Positions 15,487 through 25,271 of a DNA stretch of 39,136 nt are shown here, one piece after another (the stretch's first letter is position 1; each line of letters starts with the position of its first letter). Where the stretch lies: NCBI GenBank assembly GCA_903863845.1, contig CAIPDP010000047.1:1-39136 (forward strand), read 5' to 3'. This DNA comes from an uncultured Mucilaginibacter sp. (GTDB lineage: Bacteria > Bacteroidota > Bacteroidia > Sphingobacteriales > Sphingobacteriaceae). The notes under the pieces were generated by a model. It worked only from the letters and a program-made list of their open reading frames with translations, made no database searches and was not told the origin of the DNA. The position numbers and the translations under genes are program-made.

Positions 15487-17094
15487 ATGAGATTTATAAC
15501 GGGGCTTGCCTTTGTTCTTTTAGTAACAGGGCAAGCTTTTGCGCAAAAGAGCCTCTTGCCCGCGCTGGTGCAAAAAAACGGCCATTACTCCTTAATAGTT
15601 GACGGAAAGCCTTTTTTTGTACTGGGCGGACAGGTACATAACTCTAGTGCCTGGCCCAAAATGATGCCAGCGGTATGGAGATCGGCGGCTATTTTAAAAC
15701 TGAACACACTGGAAATCCCGATTTATTGGGAGCAGATGGAGCCTCAGTCTGGAAAATTTGATTTTTCATTTGTAAACACACTTTTGCAACAATCGCGTCA
15801 ACATCGAGTTAAATTGGTGCTGCTATGGTTTGGCACCTGGAAAAACGGCAGTAATCACTATATGCCCGAATGGATGAAAAGGGATGCTGCCAGGTATCCA
15901 AACATTACAGACAAAAACGGACAGCCTGTCGACTCGCCTTCACCGCACGCCAATGCTACTTTGCGGGCCGATATCAAAGCCTTTAAAGCATTAATGAGCT
16001 ACCTTGCTCAAACAGATCAGCAACATCAGGTGATCATGGTGCAGGTTGAAAATGAATCGGGTTCATGGGGAAGTGTTCGTGATTATTCGCCCGAAGCACA
16101 AAAACTATTCGCGGGGCCTGTTCCCGGCAAATTATTGGAGCCAGGGTTATTAAGAGCATTGAATGTGCCGTTGGTTACCGCTGGAACATGGATGGAAGTA
16201 TTTGGAGACAGGGCCGATGAATATTTTCAGGCCTGGTATACTGCAAGCTTTATAGGGCAGGTAGCCGCCGCAGGCAAATCGGTTTACCCTTTGCCGCTTT
16301 ACACCAATGCTGCTTTGCGCGACCCATTGACTAACCCAACCGCCAATAATTATGAAAGCGGTGGACCGACAGATAATGTGATACCCATTTGGAAGGCGAC
16401 TGCTCCGGCTTTAGATCTTGTGGCACCAGACATCTATCTTTCGGGCAGCGAACGCATATTAAAGGTGCTCGATCTTTATAATAGGCCTGAAAACGCGCTT
16501 TTTGTGCCCGAATTGGGCCTTAGCGAGGAACGGGCAAAATACTTATTTGAAGTTATTGCCAGGGGAGGTATCGGCTTTTCACCATTTGGTATAGACGACA
16601 ATGGCACAGTCGAAACCGCCGCTCAGACTGCCAAAAGGTTAGCACCTTTTGCAATGGAATACGCAACTTTGGAGCCTTTGATTAATATGCTGGCAAGGCA
16701 GGCCACAGAAGGTAAAATCAGTAGCGTTGTTGAACATGACGACCACGCAGATCAGACAATTAATTTAGGTTCCTGGCAACTTATCTTGAAATTTGGCGGG
16801 GATGGCCGGGCTAATGCCGCGCCGCTATATACGCCAGAGGCAACCGGAAAGCTTTTAGTGGTGAAATTAGGCGACAATAAATTTATGCTTATTGGCAGCC
16901 GGTGTCATGTGACTTTCAAGCCAAACGGCAACAATGCAGGTAGGGCATGGCAATACCTGAAGGTTGAAGAAGGTGCCTATTCGCATGGAGACTTTAAGGC
17001 GACCAGGATTCTTAACGGTGATGAAACTGATTGGGGCGGGCCGGGCTTTAGTGATAAGCCAACGATACTTCAAGTTAGTTTAGTAGTACGTTGA
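15487..17094 (+). CDS. Secreted GH35-type beta-galactosidase-like glycosidase (DUF5597 type)
   Basis: 535 residues from ATG 15487, or 541 from ATG 15469. The shorter form gives a clean signal peptide (RFITGLAFVLLVTGQAFAQ) and a short leader after the -7 element. Counting from 15469, the TIM-barrel core has the GH35 pattern: IYWEQMEPQ at 85-93, the acid/base Glu196 in VQVENES (GH35 has VENEY), and a probable nucleophile Glu348 in LFVPELG. The C-terminal region (about 450-541) fits the DUF5597 extension. Such enzymes act on beta-galactosides or related glycans in the periplasm; the true substrate is not shown. It follows the PhyH-type gene. Confidence 0.82.
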   Translation: MRFITGLAFVLLVTGQAFAQKSLLPALVQKNGHYSLIVDGKPFFVLGGQVHNSSAWPKMMPAVWRSAAILKLNTLEIPIYWEQMEPQSGKFDFSFVNTLLQQSRQHRVKLVLLWFGTWKNGSNHYMPEWMKRDAARYPNITDKNGQPVDSPSPHANATLRADIKAFKALMSYLAQTDQQHQVIMVQVENESGSWGSVRDYSPEAQKLFAGPVPGKLLEPGLLRALNVPLVTAGTWMEVFGDRADEYFQAWYTASFIGQVAAAGKSVYPLPLYTNAALRDPLTNPTANNYESGGPTDNVIPIWKATAPALDLVAPDIYLSGSERILKVLDLYNRPENALFVPELGLSEERAKYLFEVIARGGIGFSPFGIDDNGTVETAAQTAKRLAPFAMEYATLEPLINMLARQATEGKISSVVEHDDHADQTINLGSWQLILKFGGDGRANAAPLYTPEATGKLLVVKLGDNKFMLIGSRCHVTFKPNGNNAGRAWQYLKVEEGAYSHGDFKATRILNGDETDWGGPGFSDKPTILQVSLVVR

Positions 17095-17319
17095 TCTTAT
17101 TTTGCCGCATGACAGTCGTTATTTTAAAGGCGTGGTATGCTCTTTAGCTATCAAAAAAAAGTACTTAGCCACGTATTGTCAAAGAAGAGCAATAACAATG
17201 CTTTGAGGGGCTTATTTTAGCTGATGCCAAAACATTCAGACCAATAGCATGTTGGGTTTAAAGGAGAAGGTACTGCACAAAGCTTTATTTAACTCCGATT
17301 GTTATTTAAACCCATCATT

Positions 17320-17793
17320 ATGAAATATCTTAATTATTTACTTTGTACATTGGTATTGTTGTTTACTGGCACGGTTGCCTTTGCACAAAAATATAAAACT
17401 ACAGCTGACACAGGTAAACTGAATGTTGAATATGCCAAAGTACAAAATGATATAGCAGATCTGGCGGTTAAATTGGATGCAGCTAAAGCGGATTTGCCCG
17501 ATTACCAAACAAAGGCAGGTAATGCCGGAGCGAATGCACAAACAGCTGCGGTTTCCAGTAGCAACGATGCAGCAAAAGCAACCAGCGGTAATTTGCAGGA
17601 TTCAAAGGATGCGAAAAAGAGCGCCGATGATGCCTACGATAAAGCCAAGGATTCCCGCTCGGCCAATAAGAACGTTGGCAAGCAGAATGAGAAGATCAGG
17701 AAACTTACTGATCAGCTAAAAGAAAAACGTCAGCGGTTGAAAGACCTTGATATTATGCGTAATGCGATATTAGCGCAGATACCAAACAATTAG
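17320..17793 (+). CDS. Secreted coiled-coil protein of unknown function
   Basis: 157 residues from ATG 17320 (the frame extends to a TTG at 17299). A clear signal peptide (MKYLNYLLCTLVLLFTGTVA then FAQ) is followed by a long helical region: EYAKVQNDIADLAVKLDAAKADL, an Ala/Ser/Asp/Lys-rich middle, and a basic coil NEKIRKLTDQLKEKRQRLKDL. No enzyme or binding family is recognised. It is likely periplasmic and oligomeric through its coiled coils. A terminator follows, so this is probably a single-gene unit. Confidence 0.72.
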   Translation: MKYLNYLLCTLVLLFTGTVAFAQKYKTTADTGKLNVEYAKVQNDIADLAVKLDAAKADLPDYQTKAGNAGANAQTAAVSSSNDAAKATSGNLQDSKDAKKSADDAYDKAKDSRSANKNVGKQNEKIRKLTDQLKEKRQRLKDLDIMRNAILAQIPNN

Positions 17794-17816
17794 GAAGCAT
17801 TCCCACTAATAAATAT

Positions 17817-17855
17817 AGCCATAGCAAATCGGATCGATTGTTGTGGCTTTTTTTT
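17817..17855 (+). terminator. Terminator after the secreted coiled-coil gene
   Basis: An imperfect stem AGCCATAGCAAATCG / CGATTGTTGTGGCT is followed by eight T. It begins 24 nt after the stop codon at 17793. Confidence 0.75.
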
Positions 17856-17983
17856 GTTTGAGCGAAATTATAAATGGCAATTGTTATTTACATTTATATT
17901 AGCAGTTCAAAAGTTTTAAATCCTGTGCAACTTGTACCTGAAAACCTATTTCTACAGCTGAGAAAATTCTACTTTATCTAAAT

Positions 17984-18325
17984 GTGTCAGTATACCGTGC
18001 CGTTGGAGCATTGCCTACGTTGTTTGATGATGTGCAACGAGACTATCACATTAGCAGCTTTGGCACAGGTATATTAACATTAATTGAATACACCATTTGT
18101 AAGTTTCTTTTTGGTAGTTTTACCGAGATACATTTTAAATGGTTCCTTTGTGTACCTCTTGTTTTCCATACATTTCTCAGTCAAATTTATTCAAAAGATA
18201 TCAGGCTAATGGCACTCAACTACAATGCCTATTACAATAAAAACCTGTTTTATCCTTTTTATATCTTATTGGCAATTGGTGTATTTGGCTTTTTGATTTT
18301 ATTCAATTCGCTCATCGGAAAATAG
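17984..18325 (+). CDS. Possible small membrane protein (doubtful)
   Basis: 113 residues from a GTG at 17984. No ATG exists between the preceding in-frame stop (17939) and 17984. Two hydrophobic segments are visible (FKWFLCVPLVFHTFL near 51-65 and FYPFYILLAIGVFGFLILF near 88-106). I recognise no family. It stands alone between the terminator at 17817 and the maltodextrin promoter, with no good ribosome binding site. It may be a real small gene, a remnant of a longer membrane protein, or chance. About 200 bases on its right side (18326-18463) hold nothing recognisable. Confidence 0.35.
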   Translation: MSVYRAVGALPTLFDDVQRDYHISSFGTGILTLIEYTICKFLFGSFTEIHFKWFLCVPLVFHTFLSQIYSKDIRLMALNYNAYYNKNLFYPFYILLAIGVFGFLILFNSLIGK

Positions 18326-18463
18326 ACTCCCTATTCCGAGATTTTGGGATTAGCTTTATCGTATTCGCACCAACTATTTATTGGCCAGTTTCCAATCGCC
18401 AATCACTGATCTCAGATTGCCACCCCTATTTTCACTTTTTCCACCAAAAAATCAATTTTATCT

Positions 18464-18471
18464 TAAATTTG
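18464..18471 (+). promoter_or_regulatory. -7 element of the maltodextrin gene run
   Basis: TAAATTTG, an exact TAnnTTTG match, 60 nt before ATG 18532. It covers the TTG at 18469 that would give a longer protein, so it supports the start at 18532. The -33 region is T-rich with TTTTTC near 18436-18441. Confidence 0.6.
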
Positions 18472-18531
18472 AAACGCGGATACGTGTTGATACTTTCGGC
18501 CGCAAAACCGTTTCCCCGGAATAAACCAGGT

Positions 18532-20394
18532 ATGAGAAGATCATTGTTTTTAACCCTAAGCTGCCTGTTGGCAGCCCTCGCCGTTTCGGCACAAATTCCT
18601 TCACTGGAGCGCGTAGAGCCCATGTTTTGGTGGGTTGGCATGAGCAATCCGAACGTGCAACTGATCGTCCATGGTGACCATATTGGTTCGCGAAAAGTAG
18701 TGCTAAAATACCCGGGAGTTCAGCTTGTTAAGGTGCATCAGGTTGAAAATCCGAATTACTTATTTGTGGATTTGCGCATTTCTTCTGCCACTTTACCGGG
18801 AACGTTCCCGATTAAATTCACAAAAGCGGGTGAAAAGGCATTGATATATCAATATACTTTGAACAAACGCGATCATTCCGTTGGTCGCGCGCAGGGCGTA
18901 ACCAGCAAGGATCTGATTTACCTCATCATGCCCGATCGGTTTGCAAATGCCGATCCAAAAAATGATTCTGTAGCAGGTTTGCGTGAACAGGGAATTAATA
19001 GGGCTAAAATGTACAGCCGCCACGGAGGCGACTTGCAGGGTATAATTGATCACCTCGATTACCTGAAAGACCTGGGCGTAACAGCCATCTGGTTAACACC
19101 TGCTATCGAAAATGATGAGCCTAAAACGTCTTATCACGGTTATGCAGTAACAGATCATTATAAGATCGACCCAAGGTATGGCACGAATGAACTTTATAAA
19201 CAGTTAGTTGCCAAATGTCATCAAATTGGTATGAAGGTGGTAATGGACCTGGTTCATAACCATGCAGGCACCGAAGGCTATACCATATTAGATATGCCAA
19301 TGAAAAGTTGGGTACACCAATGGCCCACCTATACTACCTCAAATTTTCGCGATGCGGCGGTAATGGATCCTCATGCTTCGCCTGCCGATCGTAAAAGGAT
19401 GCTGGATGGCTGGTTCGATCATCGCATGGCAGATATGAACGAAAACAATCCTTATGTACAAAATTTCCTTACCCAAAATCATATTTGGTGGGTAGAGTAT
19501 TCTGGCGTTGACGGCTTCAGGCTGGATACCTATCCCTACAATGATCCGCAGTATATGGCAGATTGGGCAGTAAAAGTTAAAGCAGAATTTCCTCATCTGT
19601 CTATTTTCGGCGAAACACTGGTTTGGTCGGCCGCCAACCAGGCCTTTTTTACCGAAGGAAATACAGTTAACCGGGGTTTTGATACCCATTTACCGGGCGT
19701 TACTGATGGTGTCTGGAAAGAAGCTGTATATGATGCCCTAAATGCCCGCGAGGGTTGGACGGAAGGGGTCAATCGCTTGTATTCAGTGATGGCACAGGAC
19801 TTTTTGTACAAAGATCCAACCAAGAATACCATCTTCCTTGATAATCACGACATGAGTCGATTTTTGTCAGTTGTAGGAGAGGATTTTACAAAATACAAAT
19901 CGGGAATAGCGCTTTTGCTGACCATGCGCGGCGTTCCACAAATGTATTATGGTGACGAAATACTAATGAAAAATTTTTCGAACCCGGATGGCCTGGTAAG
20001 AGAAGACTTCCCCGGAGGCTGGCCTGGCGACAAATACAATATGTTTCTGCCGACGGGTCGCGGGGTTAAAGAAAATTACGCTTTTAATTATGTTCGTACG
20101 CTGGCAAATTACCGGAAAAATACGAGTGCCCTGCAGACAGGTAAGTTAATGCAATACATACCTGAAAATGGGGTTTATGTTTTCTTTAGATACGATGCTC
20201 AAAAAACTGTTATGGTTGTTTTTAATAGCTGGGATATTGACCAAACTATTTCTACAGGTCGATATGAAGAACGGATCAATGGTGCCAACAAAGCGTTGAA
20301 TGTGATAACAGGCGAAACAATCGATATCAGTTCTCTTTCCATTGGTGCTAAGGCAACACTTGTTTTAGAAATTCTACCCAACAATAAACATTAA
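18532..20394 (+). CDS. Exported GH13 neopullulanase/cyclomaltodextrinase-like alpha-amylase (SusA-like)
   Basis: 620 residues from ATG 18532. The signal peptide (RRSLFLTLSCLLAALAVSAQ) is followed by an N-terminal cyclomaltodextrinase-type domain (about 22-115, with ERVEPMFWWVGM) and the GH13 barrel. All four GH13 regions are intact: DLVHNH at 239-244, GFRLD with nucleophile Asp332, FGE with acid/base Glu361, and DNHD ending at Asp440. It should cut maltodextrins or pullulan outside the cytoplasm. It is first in a run with phosphoglucomutase, maltose phosphorylase, amylase and an MFS carrier, comparable to SusA in function. No SusC/SusD is in the window. Confidence 0.93.
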   Translation: MRRSLFLTLSCLLAALAVSAQIPSLERVEPMFWWVGMSNPNVQLIVHGDHIGSRKVVLKYPGVQLVKVHQVENPNYLFVDLRISSATLPGTFPIKFTKAGEKALIYQYTLNKRDHSVGRAQGVTSKDLIYLIMPDRFANADPKNDSVAGLREQGINRAKMYSRHGGDLQGIIDHLDYLKDLGVTAIWLTPAIENDEPKTSYHGYAVTDHYKIDPRYGTNELYKQLVAKCHQIGMKVVMDLVHNHAGTEGYTILDMPMKSWVHQWPTYTTSNFRDAAVMDPHASPADRKRMLDGWFDHRMADMNENNPYVQNFLTQNHIWWVEYSGVDGFRLDTYPYNDPQYMADWAVKVKAEFPHLSIFGETLVWSAANQAFFTEGNTVNRGFDTHLPGVTDGVWKEAVYDALNAREGWTEGVNRLYSVMAQDFLYKDPTKNTIFLDNHDMSRFLSVVGEDFTKYKSGIALLLTMRGVPQMYYGDEILMKNFSNPDGLVREDFPGGWPGDKYNMFLPTGRGVKENYAFNYVRTLANYRKNTSALQTGKLMQYIPENGVYVFFRYDAQKTVMVVFNSWDIDQTISTGRYEERINGANKALNVITGETIDISSLSIGAKATLVLEILPNNKH

Positions 20395-20446
20395 TAGATA
20401 TATTTAGAGAGGCTTTAAGCTGCGGTTTAATAGCAATAAAAACATT

Positions 20447-21112
20447 ATGAATTTGATACAAGCATGCATATTTGACCTTGATGGCGTTATTGTTGATACA
20501 GCAGTTTACCATTACCAGGCCTGGAAACGGTTGGCCAATGAACTGGGTTTCGACTTTACAGAAGAAGATAATGAAAAGTTAAAGGGAGTTAGCCGTATGG
20601 CCTCGCTCGACCTGATATTGCAATGGGGCGGACTGGAAAAAACCCAGGCAGAAAAAGAGGAGTTAGCTGCCCGTAAAAACGACTGGTATGTTGATATGAT
20701 CACCAAAATGACGCCTGCGGAAGTGCTGCCGGGTGCCCGCGAATTTGTTGAATCATGCAAAGCCTCGGGTATTAAAACAGCTTTAGGTTCGGCCAGCAAA
20801 AACTCGGAAACGATTCTCGCAAAGGTGGGCATCAGTCATTTATTTGATGTAGTGATAGATGGCAATAAAGTGAGCAAGCCAAAGCCAGATCCGGAAGTGT
20901 TTTTAAAAGGCGCCGAAGAATTGCATATTGCGCCCCGAAATTGTGTAGTTTTTGAAGATGCGATAGCAGGGGTTGAAGCTGCTAAAAACGGCGGAATGCT
21001 GGCTGTGGGCATTGGCTCAGCAAAAACATTGGTTGAAGCCGACCTTGTAGTTAGCGGGCTCGATCAAATGAATATCGAAAAATTGAATGATTTAGGCTTG
21101 TTGCTTCAATAA
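20447..21112 (+). CDS. pgmB: Beta-phosphoglucomutase
   Basis: 221 residues, a HAD-superfamily protein with motif I DLD (Asp10 nucleophile and Asp12), a helical cap (about 15-95), motif II GSASKNS near 109-115, the Lys in KPKPDPEVFLKG, and FEDAIAGVEAAKNGG near 165-180. It interconverts beta-glucose-1-phosphate and glucose-6-phosphate in the cytosol. It lies 75 nt upstream of the GH65 maltose phosphorylase, whose product is beta-glucose-1-phosphate; that pairing is the main reason for the beta-specific call rather than another HAD mutase. Confidence 0.93.
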   Translation: MNLIQACIFDLDGVIVDTAVYHYQAWKRLANELGFDFTEEDNEKLKGVSRMASLDLILQWGGLEKTQAEKEELAARKNDWYVDMITKMTPAEVLPGAREFVESCKASGIKTALGSASKNSETILAKVGISHLFDVVIDGNKVSKPKPDPEVFLKGAEELHIAPRNCVVFEDAIAGVEAAKNGGMLAVGIGSAKTLVEADLVVSGLDQMNIEKLNDLGLLLQ

Positions 21113-21187
21113 AACGACGGGTCGGTTAAATAAATAGAATAAATGTCAACAGTGCCTTGGTTCTGGTTTTGAAGACGATTTGATAAT

Positions 21188-23500
21188 ATGAAGAATTATA
21201 TACTACCGGACGAATGGAAAATAATTGAGGAAGGATTTAAGCCTGAACTTAATATGATTTCCGAAAGCCTCTTCAGTTTGGGTAACGGCCGCATGGGGCA
21301 GCGCGCCAATTTTGAAGAGGCCTATAGCGGCCAAACGCTTCCGGGCAATTATGTTGCCGGTGTTTATTATCCTGATAAAACCCGCGTTGGCTGGTGGAAA
21401 AATGGCTATCCTGAATATTTTGCCAAAGTACTTAATGCCGCAAACTGGATCGGAATCGATATTGTTTTGGGTGATGAACAACTAGATCTGGCTTTGGCCG
21501 AAGTAAAGGCATTCCGTCGCGAATTAAACATGAAGGAAGGTTACCTGAAACGCACCTTCAGCGCCATTACACCAAAAGGCAAAGAATTAACGGTTGAAGC
21601 GATCCGTTTTTGCAGCCTCGCTGATGATGAGACCGGTGCAATTAAATATACCCTCACTCCTTTAAATTATTCTGGACCAGTGACCATTACACCGTTTATT
21701 GACGGTGACGTAGTAAATAAGGATTCAAACTACGATGAGAAATTCTGGGATGAGGTGGCCAAACAAAACTGGGCCGATGGCGGATATGTACAATTGCGCA
21801 CGCGTAAAACAGATTTTGAGGTTGCCACCGGTCAAAAGTATATTTTAAACGCTGGTGGTACGACTGAGGCAGTAACTAAGCAAAATATCGAGAAGGATAA
21901 ATATGTTGCTACAGCATTGAACTTGCAATCAGTTGCGGGCCAGCCGATAACGATCACCAAGTTTGCGGCTAATATTTCGTCTTTGAATTACCCGGCAAAC
22001 ACGCTGAAGGAAGTGTTGATATCAACCTTAAATAACATTAGCGCTAAAGGTTTCGACCAGATGCTAGCTGAACAAGCCGCAGCATGGGACAAAAAATGGC
22101 AGCATAACGATATTATCATTGAAGGGGATACTTCGGCGCAACAGGGGATCCGTTTTAATATTTTTCAATTAAATCAAACTTATACCGGTGAAGACGATCG
22201 GTTAAATATTGGTCCTAAAGGCTTCACCGGCGAAAAATACGGAGGTTCAACCTATTGGGATACCGAAGCTTATTGCGTACCGTTTTACCTGGCTACGGCC
22301 GATCAGAAGGTTACCCGTAATTTATTGTTGTACCGTTACAAACAACTGGGTAAAGCCATTGAAAATGCAAAGCTCTTAGGTTTTAACAACGGTGCTGCAC
22401 TGTACCCGATGGTGACCATGGATGGCACGGAGTGTCACAACGAATGGGAGATAACATTTGAAGAGATACACCGCAACGGGGCAATCGCCCACGCTATATT
22501 CGACTATGTCCGTTATACCGGGGACGAGCAATACCTCAGTGAATATGGTTTGGAAGTGTTGATCGCGATAGCTCGTTTCTGGGCACAGCGTGTCAATTGG
22601 TCAGATGATAAGGCCTTGTACGTGATGTTGGGTGTTACCGGTCCAAATGAGTACGAAAACAACGTCAATAACAATTGGTATACCAGTACCCTCGCTACCT
22701 GGTGCTTACAATATACACTGACGGTGGCGGCCAAAGTGAAAGCAGAAAATCCTGAGGTTTATAATGCGCTGGCAACCAGGATCGGTTTGGATGAACAAAC
22801 TGAGTTTGCCAAATTCAGGGATATTATAGCTAAGATGTATTATCCAACTGACGAAAAATTGGGTATTTTCCTGCAGCAGGATGGTTATCTGGACAAAGAA
22901 CAAATATTGGTAAAAGATCTGCCCGCGAGCGATCGTCCTTTAAATCAGAAATGGAGCTGGGACCGTATTTTGCGTTCCTGTTTCATTAAACAGGCAGATG
23001 TATTGCAGGGGCTCTACTTTTTTGAATATAATTATGATCTGGAGTCCCTGCGTCGCAATTATGATTTTTACGAGCCACGTACGGTACACGAATCATCATT
23101 GTCGCCTTGTGTACATGCGGTAATAGCTGCTAAATTGGGCGACGAAGCCAGAGCCTATGAGTTTTACCTTCGAACCTCACGTCTCGACCTTGATGATTAT
23201 AACAATGATACAGAAGACGGATGCCATATCACTTCTATGGCCGGTACCTGGTTAGCAGTGGTACAGGGGTTCGGGGGGATGCGCGTGAAGAATGATAAAT
23301 TATACTTTAATCCTTTTTTGCCCGGTAAATGGGGGAGTTTTTCCTTTCATATCGGATTTAGGGGAAATTTACTTAATATTAGAGTTGGAAAAGACGGTGT
23401 GCAGATCAAAAACCTATCGGGTAATGAGATCACCGTTACCATTTACGACAAGGATCAAATTGTTAAGGCTAACACAGAATTATTGGTGGAAGCCATATAA
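21188..23500 (+). CDS. GH65 maltose phosphorylase (or related disaccharide phosphorylase)
   Basis: 770 residues, full length for GH65. The N-terminal beta-sandwich (about 1-270) is followed by the (alpha/alpha)6 barrel with the catalytic acid Glu488 in VTGPNEYENNV, in the same place as the known general acid of maltose phosphorylase (Glu487 in Lactobacillus brevis). The C-terminal cap is near 680-770. The enzyme splits maltose with phosphate to glucose and beta-glucose-1-phosphate. No signal peptide, so cytosolic. Kojibiose or trehalose phosphorylase are possible alternatives, but the neighbours (beta-PGM upstream, GH13 downstream) favour maltose. Confidence 0.9.
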   Translation: MKNYILPDEWKIIEEGFKPELNMISESLFSLGNGRMGQRANFEEAYSGQTLPGNYVAGVYYPDKTRVGWWKNGYPEYFAKVLNAANWIGIDIVLGDEQLDLALAEVKAFRRELNMKEGYLKRTFSAITPKGKELTVEAIRFCSLADDETGAIKYTLTPLNYSGPVTITPFIDGDVVNKDSNYDEKFWDEVAKQNWADGGYVQLRTRKTDFEVATGQKYILNAGGTTEAVTKQNIEKDKYVATALNLQSVAGQPITITKFAANISSLNYPANTLKEVLISTLNNISAKGFDQMLAEQAAAWDKKWQHNDIIIEGDTSAQQGIRFNIFQLNQTYTGEDDRLNIGPKGFTGEKYGGSTYWDTEAYCVPFYLATADQKVTRNLLLYRYKQLGKAIENAKLLGFNNGAALYPMVTMDGTECHNEWEITFEEIHRNGAIAHAIFDYVRYTGDEQYLSEYGLEVLIAIARFWAQRVNWSDDKALYVMLGVTGPNEYENNVNNNWYTSTLATWCLQYTLTVAAKVKAENPEVYNALATRIGLDEQTEFAKFRDIIAKMYYPTDEKLGIFLQQDGYLDKEQILVKDLPASDRPLNQKWSWDRILRSCFIKQADVLQGLYFFEYNYDLESLRRNYDFYEPRTVHESSLSPCVHAVIAAKLGDEARAYEFYLRTSRLDLDDYNNDTEDGCHITSMAGTWLAVVQGFGGMRVKNDKLYFNPFLPGKWGSFSFHIGFRGNLLNIRVGKDGVQIKNLSGNEITVTIYDKDQIVKANTELLVEAI

Positions 23501-23530
23501 AAAATTAAATTTCTATTAAAACCAGGTTTC

Positions 23531-25243
23531 TTGGCTGCTGACGATAAACACATCATCTACCAACTATTGCCGCGCTTGTTTGGCAATAGCAATACGCGTA
23601 ATAAATATTATGGCTCGATAGAAGAGAACGGCTGCGGGAAATTCAATGATATCAACGATAAAGCCCTGCAGGAGTTTAAAAAAATGGGTTTTACGCATGT
23701 TTGGTATACGGGTATCATCGAACATGCTACCATGACCGATTATTCTGCATTTGGTATCAAGCCACATGACCCGGATGTAGTTAAAGGCCGCGCCGGTTCT
23801 CCTTACGCCGTCAGTGATTATTATGATGTCGATCCTGATCTGGCGGTGGATGTCAATAACCGGATAGGCGAGTTTGAAGCACTGGTTAAGCGCAGTCACG
23901 ATAACGGATTGAAAGTGATCATCGATCTGGTGCCTAATCACGTGGCCCGTACTTACAATTCAGATAAAAAACCAGAAGGTGTTCGCGATTTTGGTGCGGA
24001 TGATGATCCATCTAAGGCTTTTAGTCCTCTTAACGATTTTTATTATACACCAGGGCAAGCCTTTGTAGTTCCTAAAGGATATAATCCGGGAGGCGATGAT
24101 TTTCAGAGTCCTTTAAAAGACGGATTATTTGATGAAAACCCTGCAAAAGCTACAGGTAATGATAGATTTACGGCAACACCTTCCATCAACGATTGGTTTG
24201 AAACGGTAAAGTTGAATTATGGCGTTGATTACCTGGATTACCGCAAGACATATTTCGATCCGATTCCTCCCCTGTGGTATAAAATTTATGATATTCTGCA
24301 TTTCTGGACTGAAAAGGGGATAGACGGATTCCGTTGCGATATGGTTGAGATGGTACCGGTTGCATTCTGGAACTGGGTTATCACTAAACTCAAGGCGGTT
24401 TACCCCGGGCTAATTTTTATTGGAGAGGCCTATGATACCGGCAAATACCGTGAATACATTTTTGACGGTAAATTTGATTACCTGTACGACAAAGTAGGTT
24501 TATACGACGCTATCAGAAAGCTGACATATAGCCAATGGGATGCTACTACCTGGGATATTAACCAGGTTTGGAATAGTGACGCTAAGGGTATCGATAAACA
24601 TATGCTGCGCTTTATGGAAAACCATGATGAGCAGCGTGTGGCCTCGCGTTATTTTGGTGATCATGGATGGAACGGTGTTCCCGGTATGATCGTTACTGCC
24701 ACCTTAAACACGGGACCGGTAATGATTTACATGGGTCAGGAGGTTGGTGAGCAGGGTGGAGGTTATGAGGGTTTTAGTAATGATGATGGCCGTACGACAA
24801 TTTTTGATTACTGGGGTGTACCCGATCATCAGAAATGGTTAAATAATGGCTTAATGGATGGAGGGCAATTGGAAGAGGGACAGAAAGAATTGCGCGACTT
24901 TTACGGCAAACTGCTCAATATTTGCAGACAAAATGAAGCGATCGTTAGTGGCGAGTTTTGGGAACTGATGCTAGCCAATGAGCATCAGCCAGGTTTTGAT
25001 GCCCGGCTTTATATGTACCTGCGCTATACTGATAAACAACGAATATTGGTGGTCACCAACTTTAACCGCGAGGATCGAAATCTCGAGGTGTTACTCCCGG
25101 CCGACCTGCTGAAATTGTTAAACCTGGGCGGAAGTTGCCAATTCAAAGATCTGCTAAGCGGAAATAGTTTAAATACTGATGATATCGCCAAAGGTGTATC
25201 AGTTAAATTGCCACCGATGGGCGGTGTGCTTCTTGAATTTTAG
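23531..25243 (+). CDS. Cytosolic GH13 alpha-amylase/alpha-glucosidase-type enzyme
   Basis: 570 residues from a TTG start at 23531; there is no ATG between the GH65 stop and this codon, and the family N-terminus (HIIYQLLPRLFGN) begins directly after it. GH13 motifs are intact: DLVPNH at 132-137, GFRCD with nucleophile Asp270, GEA with acid/base Glu299, and ENHD ending at Asp366. No signal peptide, so it works in the cytosol on imported maltodextrins. It follows GH65 by 30 nt and precedes the MFS carrier by 28 nt, which implies one transcript. Confidence 0.9.
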   Translation: MAADDKHIIYQLLPRLFGNSNTRNKYYGSIEENGCGKFNDINDKALQEFKKMGFTHVWYTGIIEHATMTDYSAFGIKPHDPDVVKGRAGSPYAVSDYYDVDPDLAVDVNNRIGEFEALVKRSHDNGLKVIIDLVPNHVARTYNSDKKPEGVRDFGADDDPSKAFSPLNDFYYTPGQAFVVPKGYNPGGDDFQSPLKDGLFDENPAKATGNDRFTATPSINDWFETVKLNYGVDYLDYRKTYFDPIPPLWYKIYDILHFWTEKGIDGFRCDMVEMVPVAFWNWVITKLKAVYPGLIFIGEAYDTGKYREYIFDGKFDYLYDKVGLYDAIRKLTYSQWDATTWDINQVWNSDAKGIDKHMLRFMENHDEQRVASRYFGDHGWNGVPGMIVTATLNTGPVMIYMGQEVGEQGGGYEGFSNDDGRTTIFDYWGVPDHQKWLNNGLMDGGQLEEGQKELRDFYGKLLNICRQNEAIVSGEFWELMLANEHQPGFDARLYMYLRYTDKQRILVVTNFNREDRNLEVLLPADLLKLLNLGGSCQFKDLLSGNSLNTDDIAKGVSVKLPPMGGVLLEF

Positions 25244-25271
25244 ACCAATATAATTACCTAACCAATAAATT

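Noticed and set aside
18469-18531. TTG-started extension of the exported GH13
   Set aside because: The TTG lies inside the -7 element and the extension would bury the signal peptide.
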